Assembly: GCA_029254025.1 (NCBI GenBank)
Contig: JAQWYK010000042.1
Coordinates: 1-55,440 of the forward strand
Direction: 5' to 3'
Length of the DNA stretch: 55,440 bases
Source of the DNA: Crocinitomicaceae bacterium
GTDB lineage: Bacteria; Bacteroidota; Bacteroidia; Flavobacteriales_D; Crocinitomicaceae
Part shown: one piece after another, positions 28,286 to 37,669 of the stretch
Numbering within the stretch: position 1 is the stretch's first letter
Layout: each line of letters opens with the position of its first letter
Notes under the pieces: model-generated
What the model was told of the DNA's origin: nothing
Database searches by the model: none
Seen by the model: the letters and a program-made list of their open reading frames with translations, nothing else
Position numbers and translations under genes: made by a program

Positions 28286-28324
28286 TATTACGCGGCATTA
28301 GCCGTCCTGTAATATAAAATTCTG

Positions 28325-28355
28325 AAAACCGATTCTATGTGAGTCGGTTTTTTTT
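28325..28355 (+). terminator. Rho-independent terminator after the acidic lipoprotein
   Basis: AAAACCGATTC (28325-28335) pairs with GAGTCGGTTTT (28341-28351), one G-T pair, five-base loop, then T. It lies 40 bp after the stop. Confidence 0.85.
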
Positions 28356-28668
28356 ATGCCTCTGAAATTGATGTAATATATTGTTTTCGCTTTATTTCCA
28401 TGAATGAGGTATTCTTGAGTTTAGCGAGAAGCCAACTTTTAAAGTCAAAATACTCAGAAGTAATAATATAAATAAATCCATACTAGTAGCTTACGCCTAT
28501 TATTTTGTTATTTCTATCAATTCAATTATTTTAAAGTAGTCACCGTCCTTCTTGATGGAATTTTTTTAACTAAGGATGAAAATGCTTACGGATATTTTAA
28601 GTAGACTTGATATTTTAACAAAACCTGTAGTTGCTTGATTTGATTGCGAAAGTTACGGCTAATAATTC
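28356..28668. other. Gene-free AT-rich spacer
   Basis: About 310 bp with no open frame longer than some 25 codons, no tRNA and no repeat that I can see. It separates the lipoprotein unit from a minus-strand gene ending at 28669. Confidence 0.5.
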
Positions 28669-29010
28669 TCACAATTTAAATTTTTCCTTCCAATACACTT
28701 TTTCAGCACAGCGAAGAAGAATGGCATAGGCTAAATCGGCTGAGCTATTCTCAGATGATTCAATCAGCTTTCTTACCTTGATTTCAGAGAGGTCAATAAT
28801 GTATAAAATATGAGGTAAACTTTCTGGATGTTCATGAATAATTCCGTCCAAAATAGTCTGTACTTTTTCTTTTGCTGCTTCAAACGTGGTCACCTCGATC
28901 AGGTTCCGGAATTCAATACCAATGCGCGAAAAATCACGTTGAAGTTGGTGCACTGCTTTTTGAAGAAAATCTTCTTTACGCAACGCTTGTAAAACTAGGA
29001 GATGATCCAT
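28669..29010 (-). CDS. Conserved-looking small protein of unknown function
   Basis: With the start at MDHLLVLQALRKED it has 113 residues, mostly helical, cytoplasmic and without signal peptide or membrane segment. I do not recognise a family. An upstream in-frame start at 29106 would add 32 residues, but that stretch lies in repeat-like spacer DNA (29070-29146) and gives basic, unconserved-looking sequence, so the shorter start is preferred. Balanced composition supports coding. It is divergent from aspartate kinase; no functional hint from neighbours. Confidence 0.6.
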   Translation of the reverse strand: MDHLLVLQALRKEDFLQKAVHQLQRDFSRIGIEFRNLIEVTTFEAAKEKVQTILDGIIHEHPESLPHILYIIDLSEIKVRKLIESSENSSADLAYAILLRCAEKVYWKEKFKL

Positions 29011-29069
29011 GCAGGTAAAAATAAGGAATTTTTTTAGCGCTGCACGCGTTTCAAGTTGGAAGGACTTCG

Positions 29070-29146
29070 ACCTGTTGTAAGTTTCTCGGTTGTACACAAC
29101 TTTCAACCTTTAACGTGCTCAGTGCATATAACCTACAACCTGTAAG
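29070..29146. repeat. Degenerate word-repeat spacer, ACCTACAACCTGTAAG type
   Basis: Words such as 'caactttcaacctttaac' and 'acctacaacctgtaagct' recur here along with inverted forms (ttgtaagttt, ggttgtac). This is spacer DNA upstream of the 113-residue gene, similar in style to 17109-17145 and 27097-27150. Confidence 0.4.
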
Positions 29147-29256
29147 CTAAAACCCACCAACATTTCGCTAACCCTTAAAATGATTTATGTTAGATTTTCT
29201 AAAAAATGTATCCTGCTTAGTGATTAACACTTATTTTCGCTATTCAATAGTTCATT

Positions 29257-30525
29257 ATGCGCGTATTTAAGTTTGGAGGAGCCTCTGTAAAGAATGCAGA
29301 AGCAGTAAAGAATGTAAGTTACATCATTAATAACTTTTCCGATGATCAGGTGATTGTTGTAGTTTCCGCCATGGGGAAAACGACGAATGCCATGGAGTTA
29401 ATTACGGAAGCACTTTATCACAAAAAATACGATGAATTTCGGGCCCTAGTTCAGGAGCGTAAGGCTTTCCATATTGACATCATCAATGGGTTGTTTGAAC
29501 AGAAGAACCACCCCATTTTTGATGAGGTTAAGAATATGTTTAGTCAATTGGGTAACCGCGTGCATTTGCCAATTGCCGAAAATTATGATTTCGAGTACGA
29601 TCAAATCGTCTCGCTTGGGGAAGTGGTTTCCACAAAAATAATTCAAGCCTATATTGGTTTGTCGCGAAAAGATAGTGTTTGGACGGACGCTCGGCATTTA
29701 GTGCGCACCAATAATAATTACCGCTATGCGGACGTAAAATTCGGAAAAACAGAACAACTGATTCGTCGTTTCATCGCAGACCATGCTGAAAAAAACATTT
29801 TCGTCACTCAAGGTTTTTTAGGACATACGGATGAAAGTTTTACAACAACTTTAGGACGAGAAGGGTCTGACTTTACAGCAGGTATTTTTGCCTATTGTCT
29901 TGATGCGAAAGACGTAACCATATGGAAAGATGTACCGGGAATGTTGAATGCCGATCCTAAATGGTTTGATAACACGGTGAAATTAGATATGATTTCTTTC
30001 AAAGAAGCGATCGAGTTATCGTATTACGGGGCGTCTGTGATTCATCCAAAGACCTTAAAGCCGCTACAAAATAAAGGGATTCCCTTGTACATTAAATCAT
30101 TCGTTTCGCCAGATGATGCTGGTACGGTAATTCAGCCTTCGACGCAGTATGATGCTCTGATTCCCTCGTTTATATTTAAGATGAATCAAGTATTGATGTC
30201 GATTACGCCTAAAGATTTCTCATTTATCGCGGAGGACAATATGAGCGATATATTTAAGCGATTGGCCGCAGTTGGGGCACGTATCAATGTTATGCAAAAT
30301 TCTGCGTTGAGTTTTACGGTTTGTATGGATATTCGACCTGAATCCTTGCCAAAGTTGGTGGATGAATTAAGTACTGATTACACCATTAAATACAACAACG
30401 ATTTAGAGCTCGTAACACTTCGTCATTATGATCAAGCAACAATTGATCGGTTGACTAAAGGGAAAGAAATTTTCATGGAGCAGAAAACGCGTCAAACAGT
30501 CCGAATTGTAATGAAAAATTTGTAA
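29257..30525 (+). CDS. lysC: Aspartate kinase
   Basis: Phosphorylates aspartate, first step toward lysine, threonine and methionine. The 422 residues start VFKFGGASVKN (ATP site), with VVVSAMGKTTNAME, TQGFLGHTDESFTTTLGREGSDFTAG (aspartate and ATP site), and KDVPGMLNADPKW. A C-terminal regulatory region (about 300-422) shows ACT-like strands (VLMSITPKDFSFI, INVMQNSALSFTVCMD). It is not fused to homoserine dehydrogenase. It stands alone, so which amino acid inhibits it cannot be inferred from context. Confidence 0.93.
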   Translation: MRVFKFGGASVKNAEAVKNVSYIINNFSDDQVIVVVSAMGKTTNAMELITEALYHKKYDEFRALVQERKAFHIDIINGLFEQKNHPIFDEVKNMFSQLGNRVHLPIAENYDFEYDQIVSLGEVVSTKIIQAYIGLSRKDSVWTDARHLVRTNNNYRYADVKFGKTEQLIRRFIADHAEKNIFVTQGFLGHTDESFTTTLGREGSDFTAGIFAYCLDAKDVTIWKDVPGMLNADPKWFDNTVKLDMISFKEAIELSYYGASVIHPKTLKPLQNKGIPLYIKSFVSPDDAGTVIQPSTQYDALIPSFIFKMNQVLMSITPKDFSFIAEDNMSDIFKRLAAVGARINVMQNSALSFTVCMDIRPESLPKLVDELSTDYTIKYNNDLELVTLRHYDQATIDRLTKGKEIFMEQKTRQTVRIVMKNL

Positions 30526-30581
30526 AACGAGTCGGAAAGTCGAGCTAGACCGTGCTTACATTGAAGTTTGACCGGCAAAAA

Positions 30582-31022
30582 TTAGCGTTTACTTCGAAAA
30601 AATTCTTGAATCAATTGTTTGCATTCATCTTCGAGTATTCCACCAATTACCTCTGTCTTTGGATGGTAAATTTTATCATAGCGTCCAGCGCCACGTCGTT
30701 CATCAGTTGCTCCATAGACTATTTTAGAGATTTGGGACCAATTTAACGCTCCTGCGCACATCACGCATGGTTCCAAGGTAACGTAAAGGGTGCATTTGAC
30801 GAGGTACTTTCCACCCAAACTTTCTGCTGCAGCTGTAATAGCTTGCATTTCTGCATGTGCTGTTACATCATTAAGAAGCTCAGTTAGATTGTGTGCTCGA
30901 GCGATAATTTGGTTTTTAGCAACAATAACCGCCCCTACTGGAACTTCTTCTGATTTTATACCTTTTCCGGCTTCCTTAAGGGCTTGCTGCATGAAGAATT
31001 CATCTGAATATGGTTCAATCAT
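30582..31022 (-). CDS. tadA: tRNA-specific adenosine deaminase
   Basis: Converts the wobble adenosine of tRNA-Arg(ACG) to inosine. The 146 residues have the zinc deaminase motifs THAEMQA-type (TAHAEMQAITAA, with proton-relay Glu) and EPCVMCAGAL. EEVPVGAVIV and VYGATDERRGAGRYDKIYHP complete the family pattern. It is convergent with aspartate kinase (56 bp) and 32 bp after the SulP stop in the same direction, so read-through from there is possible. Confidence 0.94.
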   Translation of the reverse strand: MIEPYSDEFFMQQALKEAGKGIKSEEVPVGAVIVAKNQIIARAHNLTELLNDVTAHAEMQAITAAAESLGGKYLVKCTLYVTLEPCVMCAGALNWSQISKIVYGATDERRGAGRYDKIYHPKTEVIGGILEDECKQLIQEFFRSKR

Positions 31023-31054
31023 ACTCTAACAATCTGTTTAAATAAAATTCCTTC

Positions 31055-32620
31055 TTAGATATTTACATTAACAACCGATAGATGGATGTTTTTTTCAACG
31101 GCTCCAAATTTTTTGAATTCTTGAATAACTTCCAAAACATCGTAATTGATTTTTGCACATTTTTTTCCATCTATGGTTACCTCACTGTCTTCCGGAATGT
31201 TGTTTAATGTTTCTCTTATACTACCTTTATTCAAAAAAGTAACTTCCTCTGAGAGAACAATTTTGTAGATCGATTTCCCTTCTTTTTCGGAAATATTTTT
31301 TGTATAGTTATTTCTGTAATTGGAACGGAGAATGTAAAATATAGCGATAGCCATTCCAAAAGCTATTCCTTTTAAAAGGTCTGTTAATAAAACCATCACG
31401 ATTGTAGTTATAAAAGGCACGAACTGTTCCCAGCCTAATCTATACATAGATTTGTATAATTGAATTTTGGAGAGTTTGTAACCAACTAAGAGTAATATTG
31501 CCGCAAGTGAGGTAAGTGGTATTTTATTTAACAAATCGGGAACTAAAACAACCGTAACAATCAAAATTAATCCATGTGAAATTGCAGAAACTTTTGAAGT
31601 GCCTCCTGCATTAATATTGGCTGAACTGCGCACAATCACTTGAGTAATTGGAAGGCCACCAATTAATCCAGAAATAATATTCCCCACTCCTTGGGCCTTT
31701 AGTTCGCGATTGGTTGGTGTGCTATGGCGTTCCGGGTCTAGTTTGTCAGTTGCTTCCACACACAATAATGTTTCCAAACTACCCACAATTGCAAGGGTAA
31801 AAGCAATTATGTACACATCTGGATTATTTAATAATCCAAAGTCGGGTGTTTTAAAAAAACTAATAAATTCGGTAAATGACTCAGCAACAGGAAGTATTAC
31901 GAGATGGTCTCCTGACAATGTCCATTCAGGAATAAATAATTCGAAACAAAGATTCATTACTACCCCAAAAACAACAACAAATAAAGCCCCAGGTAAGAAT
32001 TTAAAGAGCGCTATTTTTTTAAAAAATGATTGTTCGAACAAGATCAGAATTCCAATCGAAACGACTCCAATAATTATTGCACCGATACTAAAATGTTCAT
32101 AGGCGTAAAGGATTTCAGTAAATGTATTCTCTCCGTCATGCTGATTGAATGCTAATTCACCGAATGGTTCTCTGTCGTAGCCCAATAAATGAGGAATCTC
32201 TTTCAAGATTAAAGTGAGTCCTATAGCTGCTAACATACCTTTAATTACAGCTGAGGGAAAATAATTACCAATTACACCTGCCTTGAGAAAACCGGCTATT
32301 AATTGAATAATTCCTGATAAGAATACAGCAAGAAGAAGTCCTTCAAAACTTCCCAGCGTTACTAAGGCTCCGGCCACAATAGTAATGAGTCCTGCCGCTG
32401 GCCCTGAAACCCCTAATCTAGAGCCACTGAGAGCTCCAACTACAACTCCACCTACAACACCTGCAATAATTCCTGAAAATATATTAGGTAAACTTTCAAT
32501 ACCTTGTACATCAGTTGAAGCAAAAGCAATTCCTAAACAAAGTGGAAGGGCAACGAGATAAACTACTACACTTGAGGGTAAATCATTTTTCCAACTTATT
32601 TTTTTTGGTGCTTGTGACAT
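31055..32620 (-). CDS. SulP family anion transporter with STAS domain
   Basis: Inner-membrane transporter for sulfate, bicarbonate or a similar anion. The 521 residues include about 10-12 helices. It shows SulP marks such as PLCLGIAFASTDVQGIESLP near the start, GVSGPAAGLITIVAG, and QGVGNIISGLIGGLPITQVIVRSSANINAGGTSKVSAISHG. The C-terminal 75 residues form a short STAS domain (IYKIVLSEEVTFLNKGSIRETL...DVLEVIQEF). The missing acidic or Ser residues of regulatory STAS loops cannot be judged here. No carbonic anhydrase is attached or adjacent. Substrate unresolved. Confidence 0.9.
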   Translation of the reverse strand: MSQAPKKISWKNDLPSSVVVYLVALPLCLGIAFASTDVQGIESLPNIFSGIIAGVVGGVVVGALSGSRLGVSGPAAGLITIVAGALVTLGSFEGLLLAVFLSGIIQLIAGFLKAGVIGNYFPSAVIKGMLAAIGLTLILKEIPHLLGYDREPFGELAFNQHDGENTFTEILYAYEHFSIGAIIIGVVSIGILILFEQSFFKKIALFKFLPGALFVVVFGVVMNLCFELFIPEWTLSGDHLVILPVAESFTEFISFFKTPDFGLLNNPDVYIIAFTLAIVGSLETLLCVEATDKLDPERHSTPTNRELKAQGVGNIISGLIGGLPITQVIVRSSANINAGGTSKVSAISHGLILIVTVVLVPDLLNKIPLTSLAAILLLVGYKLSKIQLYKSMYRLGWEQFVPFITTIVMVLLTDLLKGIAFGMAIAIFYILRSNYRNNYTKNISEKEGKSIYKIVLSEEVTFLNKGSIRETLNNIPEDSEVTIDGKKCAKINYDVLEVIQEFKKFGAVEKNIHLSVVNVNI

Positions 32621-32778
32621 TTCTAGGGAATTTATGGTTTGTCCAACAAATGTAAGAAAATCAAAGGTTTTATTAAACAGAAGTATTAAAGAAGTGAATA
32701 AATGTTAGATTGGTATGTAATTAATATTCGGTAATTGATTCATGCAAGTAAAAACGATTTTTATTTTAATTTCGTGAA

Positions 32779-33108
32779 ATGATGACAATCAAAGAACTCC
32801 AAGAAAAGGTTGATAATTGGATAAATGAAGTTGGTGTGCGTTACTTTGACGAACTCACGAATACGGCCATTTTGATGGAAGAAGTAGGAGAGGTGGCGCG
32901 GATAATTGCAAGACGCTATGGCGAACAAAGTGAGAAAGAATCAGATAAAAATAAAGACCTCGGAGATGAGCTAGCCGATGTCTTATTTGTGGTAACCTGC
33001 CTCGCCAATCAAACCGGAATTAACCTAGAAGAAGCCATTCAGCGTAATTTTGAAAAAAAGAATTTACGGGATAAAGATAGGCACTTGAGGAATAAGAAGT
33101 TGACGTAG
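32779..33108 (+). CDS. MazG-like nucleotide pyrophosphohydrolase
   Basis: Predicted all-alpha NTP pyrophosphatase that removes abnormal nucleotides. The 109 residues hold the metal motif EExxE in LMEEVGEVARIIARRYGEQ and the second acidic pair in LGDELADVLFVVTCLANQTG, as in single-domain MazG/iMazG proteins. Start could be the first or second of two adjacent ATG codons. It is convergent with the next gene (10 bp) and monocistronic. Confidence 0.85.
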   Translation: MMTIKELQEKVDNWINEVGVRYFDELTNTAILMEEVGEVARIIARRYGEQSEKESDKNKDLGDELADVLFVVTCLANQTGINLEEAIQRNFEKKNLRDKDRHLRNKKLT

Positions 33109-33118
33109 GTTAATGGGA

Positions 33119-34069
33119 TTAAAAATTAAACCCAATTCTAATATTTACTCCATTCGGTTGAAAATCGTAGCCTACTCCAGCAAAAAAGAAATCGAGGTGG
33201 TACATCAAGCTAAAGGAAGCATTCCATCCCGGCTTATTTTCATCGGTAAGGTCCGTTACATACCAGAAGTTTTCTCCTGTTTGTGGTTGCACTTCGGCAT
33301 AGGAAATGGTCGTCTCCTTAAAGTTATTGTATCCGATTCCCGCATGCAGGTATACTTTGGATTCCCAGCGCGACAAGATGCGATAGGCATAGCCCAATTG
33401 AAAACGCTGTCCTTCGGTTAGGATCATTTGATCGGTTGTTCCTGTTGAGCTACTCCCATTCTGACCTTCGGTGTAATTTCCTTGCGTATTGAGGAGTGCA
33501 CGTTCTACCCCATCTCTGTTTCCAAAAAAGTCCACACTTCCAGTAATGGCGTGTTTAGGATGGACATGGTACATGAAAAATGGTCCCCACATTTGGTGTT
33601 GAAGATTCTTTTGAAGTCCAATGCTGATCTTCTTGAAACGGTAATGCTCGGTATACGTTTCTCGAATAAATTTGCCGGCCTGATAATCAATGGTTTTTGT
33701 CTGGTTCCCATTGAGGTCATAAAAATACCATGTACCATCCATGGCATTATTGCTATAAACTCCGCGATGGTCGACCAGGTTGTTGGCATAAAATGTTTTC
33801 CATTCCCCTTCCTTCTTTCCAAGGTTGTAATTTTCTATACTTGCGGTGTCCCCTGCTTCAAACACGATCCACGTTTTATGTTTTAAACCATCTTGGATGT
33901 ATCCCGAAAAAACGACCGAACCGTTTTCGTCTTTATTGATAACGGGCCCAGTGTATTTTGCACTGTCCATAAAGAAAATGTCTTTCTTTTTATACAGGTC
34001 GAGGCTAGAAACTTGTCCGTAAGAAACACCAGCGATAGTCAAAAGGAGAGTAAATAGGAGGAAGCGCAT
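33119..34069 (-). CDS. Exported protein, MORN-type repeats plus outer-membrane barrel-like part
   Basis: Unknown function. It has a signal peptide (residues 1-18, GVSYG-Q). Residues about 40-140 contain MORN/YwqK-like repeats: GSVVFSGYIQDGLKHKTWIVFE, YNLGKKEGEWKTFYANN and YSNNAMDGTWYFYDLNGNQ. The second half (150-316) is strand-rich, with alternating aromatic segments ending VNIRIGFNF, a typical C-terminal Phe of outer-membrane beta barrels. It is in the same direction as the upstream 229-residue gene (67 bp). The combination suggests a surface-exposed or periplasm-facing anchor, but partner and role are unknown. Confidence 0.7.
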   Translation of the reverse strand: MRFLLFTLLLTIAGVSYGQVSSLDLYKKKDIFFMDSAKYTGPVINKDENGSVVFSGYIQDGLKHKTWIVFEAGDTASIENYNLGKKEGEWKTFYANNLVDHRGVYSNNAMDGTWYFYDLNGNQTKTIDYQAGKFIRETYTEHYRFKKISIGLQKNLQHQMWGPFFMYHVHPKHAITGSVDFFGNRDGVERALLNTQGNYTEGQNGSSSTGTTDQMILTEGQRFQLGYAYRILSRWESKVYLHAGIGYNNFKETTISYAEVQPQTGENFWYVTDLTDENKPGWNASFSLMYHLDFFFAGVGYDFQPNGVNIRIGFNF

Positions 34070-34136
34070 GTCACAAATTTAGTAGCGGTGAAAATACATT
34101 TTTTTATCCTAGCATCGAGTGGATTCAGCTATTTTA

Positions 34137-34826
34137 TTAACAAATAAGCAGCAACCGTGGAGTTCCTGAACGTTCGAATGGAGCTCGGTGTATACATGGT
34201 AAGACTGGACTTTGCGGATGGTCAACAGCCAATTTCCATAAATTTCCTTGACCGAGGGGTAGGAGTGGTTCGTCGTTTTTTGGATTATAATGCAGGTCAA
34301 AGAAATAGTCTGAAAGAAAGGTATCAAACTCCTCCTCGGGACCATCGTAGATTTTCTTGAGCGCTTCACGTATTTCGGGAACGTATATTTTTTGTTCCGC
34401 ATACTCATTGGGTAGAATTTCACTCGCATCTCCGTAATACGTGCATAAAAAAGTAGCCGATGGAATAGGGGCCCGATCTACATGAAACGAATACACGTCG
34501 GTGGGGAAAAACGGGAAACTATCATCGCGCTCGTAGGAGGTGATTATATTTATCGTTGGTGCTGCTCCATAGGCCGTAAGGGCTTCGAAATCATTCAGCA
34601 CTATGTCGCGTGCGAGTTGACCTTTCTCACTCAAGTCGAGTGCAAGAAGCACTGCTGGATCAACAACTATCACCTTATCGGTTAACGATATTTTTGAAAT
34701 GATTTCAGAAAAATCTCCGTTCAATTCGCGCGCGAGACAAACGGCATTTACTGTTCCTTCAAAGGGAGTAGCAAGAAGTGTTTCAATAGAAGAAACGGTT
34801 TGGAAGGATGATTTTGGAGCCAGCAC
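34137..34826 (-). CDS. Uncharacterised protein, perhaps DUF1826-like
   Basis: A 229-residue cytoplasmic protein. A conserved-looking middle part (YSFHVDRAPIPSATFLCTYYGD) and an end (LWKLAVDHPQSPVLPCIHRAP, then RLLLIC) give an HxD...H arrangement. It may be a metal site of a dioxygenase-like double-stranded beta-helix. This pattern reminds me of DUF1826, but I am not sure. No neighbours suggest a substrate. The gene is upstream of the MORN/barrel gene on the same strand, 67 bp apart. Confidence 0.6.
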   Translation of the reverse strand: MLAPKSSFQTVSSIETLLATPFEGTVNAVCLARELNGDFSEIISKISLTDKVIVVDPAVLLALDLSEKGQLARDIVLNDFEALTAYGAAPTINIITSYERDDSFPFFPTDVYSFHVDRAPIPSATFLCTYYGDASEILPNEYAEQKIYVPEIREALKKIYDGPEEEFDTFLSDYFFDLHYNPKNDEPLLPLGQGNLWKLAVDHPQSPVLPCIHRAPFERSGTPRLLLIC

Positions 34827-35329
34827 AAACTATAAAAATAATCCCTGCGAAAATAAGTGTTCTCAGCGAATTGGAGTTGTGATATTTAACAGCTTAAGAA
34901 ATGGAAGAAGTTTTTGAGACGGTTGTTTTTTTTAAGCATAGAATCTAGGTTAGATTATTTTTTTGAAGAGAGGATTAGTCTTTTCATAAAATGAACTTCC
35001 TTTAAGAATTAAAGGATAGAAGCGTTCGGTGGTCGCTGCGGTAGAAAGTAGTTAAAACTTTTAGGAGGAAATTTTCGCATGAACTCTTGAGCATTCTTTT
35101 TATTTTTTCAAACACCCATCAAGTATAAAAAGGTAGGAGTGCAACTCTTCTAAAAGAGATGGTTTGTTATCTTTCTCTTAGTGTTCATGAAAAAATAATC
35201 ATTCCTAAGACAATAATAAACAAATAAGAAGAACGGACAAGCAAGATAGTAATTTAATGAATTTTGATCTCTTTAGGAAGTACAACTATCTCTAAATTTT
35301 AATATCTTTAGAAATCTTAAAAGACAATT
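34827..35329. other. AT-rich gene-free region before the acylase
   Basis: About 500 bp with no credible open frame. It is rich in A/T with runs of T, lacks a clear consensus promoter for the acylase, and shows no tRNA or hairpin that I can support. It may hold remains of lost genes, but nothing is recognisable. Confidence 0.5.
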
Positions 35330-37417
35330 ATGGTATTTAAAAGTCTTCTTGCCTCGATGATTTCTGTCATCATTTTCCCAATTTCGTTGTTCGCGCAGAT
35401 TAACCCAAAAAGTATAAGCATAATTCGTGACCAGTTCGGTGTGCCTCATATATATGCAAAAACAGATAAAGAAGCTTCATACGGTTTGGCTTGGGCCCAT
35501 TCAGAAGATAACTTCAAAACAATACAGGAAACATTCTTACCGGCTGTTGGCAAACTTGGTTTGTACTCAGGCAAAGATGGTGCTTCATTGGATTATGTCG
35601 TCCAATTGTTGAAATGTAGAAAAACAGCAGAAAACAATATCAAGAACTTATCCAATGAGGTAATTGCTGTAATAGAAGGTTATATTGAAGGAATTAATGA
35701 ATATGCGAAGAAGCATCCTGAGGAAGTATTAGTGAAAGGTTCATTTCCAATGACGGTTATGGACTATCTTACTGGATATAATCTAGTTATCCATTTTTTC
35801 TCCGATACAGGGCAAACTTTACAGACCCTCTTGTCTGATAAAATTGAACCATTGAAAGAGCTTGGAGACGAAAAAGAAAAGGTAAAGTCCATTGGATCCA
35901 ATGCTTTCGCAATAAGTCGTAAAAAGACTACTGATGGAAAAACATATCTGAATATAAATACTCATCAGCCATTAGAGGGACCTTTTTCTTGGTATGAGGC
36001 ACATATAAACAGTGAAGAAGGTTGGAATATGCTAGGATCACTTTTCCCTGGATCACCCTTTCCAATGATTGGGTCAAATGAATATCTAGGGTGGACACAT
36101 ACGTTTAATTACCCTGACTTAGTAGATATTTATCAATTGGAAATGCACCCCAGAAAAAAGAATACTTACAAATTGGATAATGAATGGTTAGATCTTGAGG
36201 TATTCAAAGCAAAACTAAATTTAAAGGTATTAGGCATTAAAGTAGTATTGAAAAAGAAGGCTTATTGGAGCGTTCATGGCCCAGTTGTAAAGAACAAAAG
36301 TGGCTATTTTTCCTTCCGTTCAAATGCCCTGGAAAACATCAGTTCAATTGACCAATGGTATCAAATGAATAAAGCAAATAACTGGGAAGAGTTCAAAACT
36401 GCAATCGAAATTGAAGGATTACCGAGATTCAATATTATGTATGCAGATCGTGAGGATAATATTTACTATTTGAGCAGTGGTAAAATCCCCAAAAGAATTG
36501 ACGGTTATGACTGGGAAAATGTTCTGCCAGGTAATAAATCAGATTTAATTACAACAGGATATATGTCTTTGGATGAATTACCTCAGTTACTTAATCCAAA
36601 ACATGGTTATTTATTCAATACAAACAATTCACCCTACAACGCTGCTCATCCAGAAGACAATCTTGATGACAAAGATTTTGATGAGAACATTGGCTATACG
36701 GAACGAGAAAACAATAGAAGTATACGTTTTATGGAACTCATAAAGCTATACCCTAAATTATGTTATGAAGATTTTAAGCGAATCAAATACGATACACAAT
36801 ACCCTGATTCTTTGATAGGTCTATTTCAGTTAAATGATGTATTTAATTTAATTCCTAGTGACTATCCTGAATTGGAAGAATTAATCAACTTAATTCAACA
36901 ATGGGACCGCAAAGCAAATATTGATAATGTTGGCGCTGCACAATGGAGCATTTATTATAAAGAGCTTTCAAAAAAGATAGATGAAAAAGACTTGTATGGA
37001 TGTGATAAAATACCCGATTCGATTTTGATTGAATGTTTAATCAGTACGAAGAGTCATTTATTAAAATACTTCAATAAGTTAGCTATAAATTTGGGAGAAC
37101 AACAAGTTCATGTTAGAGGGAACAAAGAGATACCCATTCCAGGGCTTGTTGATATGATTGCGGCCATGTCCACTGAGCCTTATAAAGATGAAATGGTCAG
37201 GGCCGTGTCAGGCGAATCTTACATTATGCTTGCAAGATATAGTGAACATGGTGTAGAATTGGAAACCATATTACCCTATGGTGAATCTTGCAACCCAAAT
37301 TCCATCTACTTCACAGACCAGATGCAGTGTTATGCAAATCAGCAATTGAAACCAATGTCGTTGAGTAAAGAAATAGTACTGAATAATGCTTTGCGTATTT
37401 ATAATCCGGGGCAATAG
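35330..37417 (+). CDS. Exported penicillin-acylase family (S45, Ntn) amidohydrolase
   Basis: Predicted N-terminal-nucleophile amidase that cleaves an amide bond; relatives act on beta-lactam side chains, acyl-homoserine lactones or lipid amides. Signal peptide in residues 1-22. The alpha part starts ISIIRDQFGVPHIYAKTDKEASYGLAWAHSEDNF. The autocleavage site is KSIGSNAFAISRKKT, with Gly189-Ser190 expected to be cut and Ser190 becoming the nucleophile. YWSVHGPVVKN and RFNIMYADREDNIYYLSSGKIPKR are beta-chain family motifs. At 695 residues the length is normal. Substrate class is not readable. The gene is AT-rich to the eye, isolated between gene-poor stretches and a tRNA, which fits acquisition by transfer. 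Confidence 0.87.
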   Translation: MVFKSLLASMISVIIFPISLFAQINPKSISIIRDQFGVPHIYAKTDKEASYGLAWAHSEDNFKTIQETFLPAVGKLGLYSGKDGASLDYVVQLLKCRKTAENNIKNLSNEVIAVIEGYIEGINEYAKKHPEEVLVKGSFPMTVMDYLTGYNLVIHFFSDTGQTLQTLLSDKIEPLKELGDEKEKVKSIGSNAFAISRKKTTDGKTYLNINTHQPLEGPFSWYEAHINSEEGWNMLGSLFPGSPFPMIGSNEYLGWTHTFNYPDLVDIYQLEMHPRKKNTYKLDNEWLDLEVFKAKLNLKVLGIKVVLKKKAYWSVHGPVVKNKSGYFSFRSNALENISSIDQWYQMNKANNWEEFKTAIEIEGLPRFNIMYADREDNIYYLSSGKIPKRIDGYDWENVLPGNKSDLITTGYMSLDELPQLLNPKHGYLFNTNNSPYNAAHPEDNLDDKDFDENIGYTERENNRSIRFMELIKLYPKLCYEDFKRIKYDTQYPDSLIGLFQLNDVFNLIPSDYPELEELINLIQQWDRKANIDNVGAAQWSIYYKELSKKIDEKDLYGCDKIPDSILIECLISTKSHLLKYFNKLAINLGEQQVHVRGNKEIPIPGLVDMIAAMSTEPYKDEMVRAVSGESYIMLARYSEHGVELETILPYGESCNPNSIYFTDQMQCYANQQLKPMSLSKEIVLNNALRIYNPGQ

Positions 37418-37626
37418 CGTTTAGTTGCATGATTTTTTTGATCTTTTTTATCAAATTTGTTGAATAATTATAAAGTTGACCTGTATTAATTCAAGTATTT
37501 TCGATTTATAGTTTTGTGTAAATTAGGCCTGCAGTCCTTTCACAAAAAATAACCGACCATTTTCGGAAATCCGGTAGAAGTGTAAAAAAATCATGTTTTT
37601 CTGAATTATGGGGAAAATATGGGGAG

Positions 37627-37669
37627 AAAAAAGCCCAATCAACTGTAAAACAATTAATTGGACTTTTTT
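37627..37669 (-). terminator. Terminator of the tRNA-Arg gene
   Basis: On the minus strand AAAAAAGTCCAAT pairs with ATTGGGCTTTTTT (one G-T pair) and ends in T. It begins directly after the tRNA CCA end. Confidence 0.75.

Noticed and set aside
28062-28298. Open frame antisense to the acidic lipoprotein, Leu/Gln-rich
   Set aside because: It is the mirror of the GAA/GTT repeats in the true gene, with no sensible protein features.
29011-29106. Longer N-terminus of the 113-residue protein
   Set aside because: The stretch overlaps the repeat-like spacer and looks non-coding.
34699-34917. 72-codon plus-strand frame reaching into the spacer before the acylase
   Set aside because: Most of it is antisense to the 229-residue gene, and the rest has no coding look.
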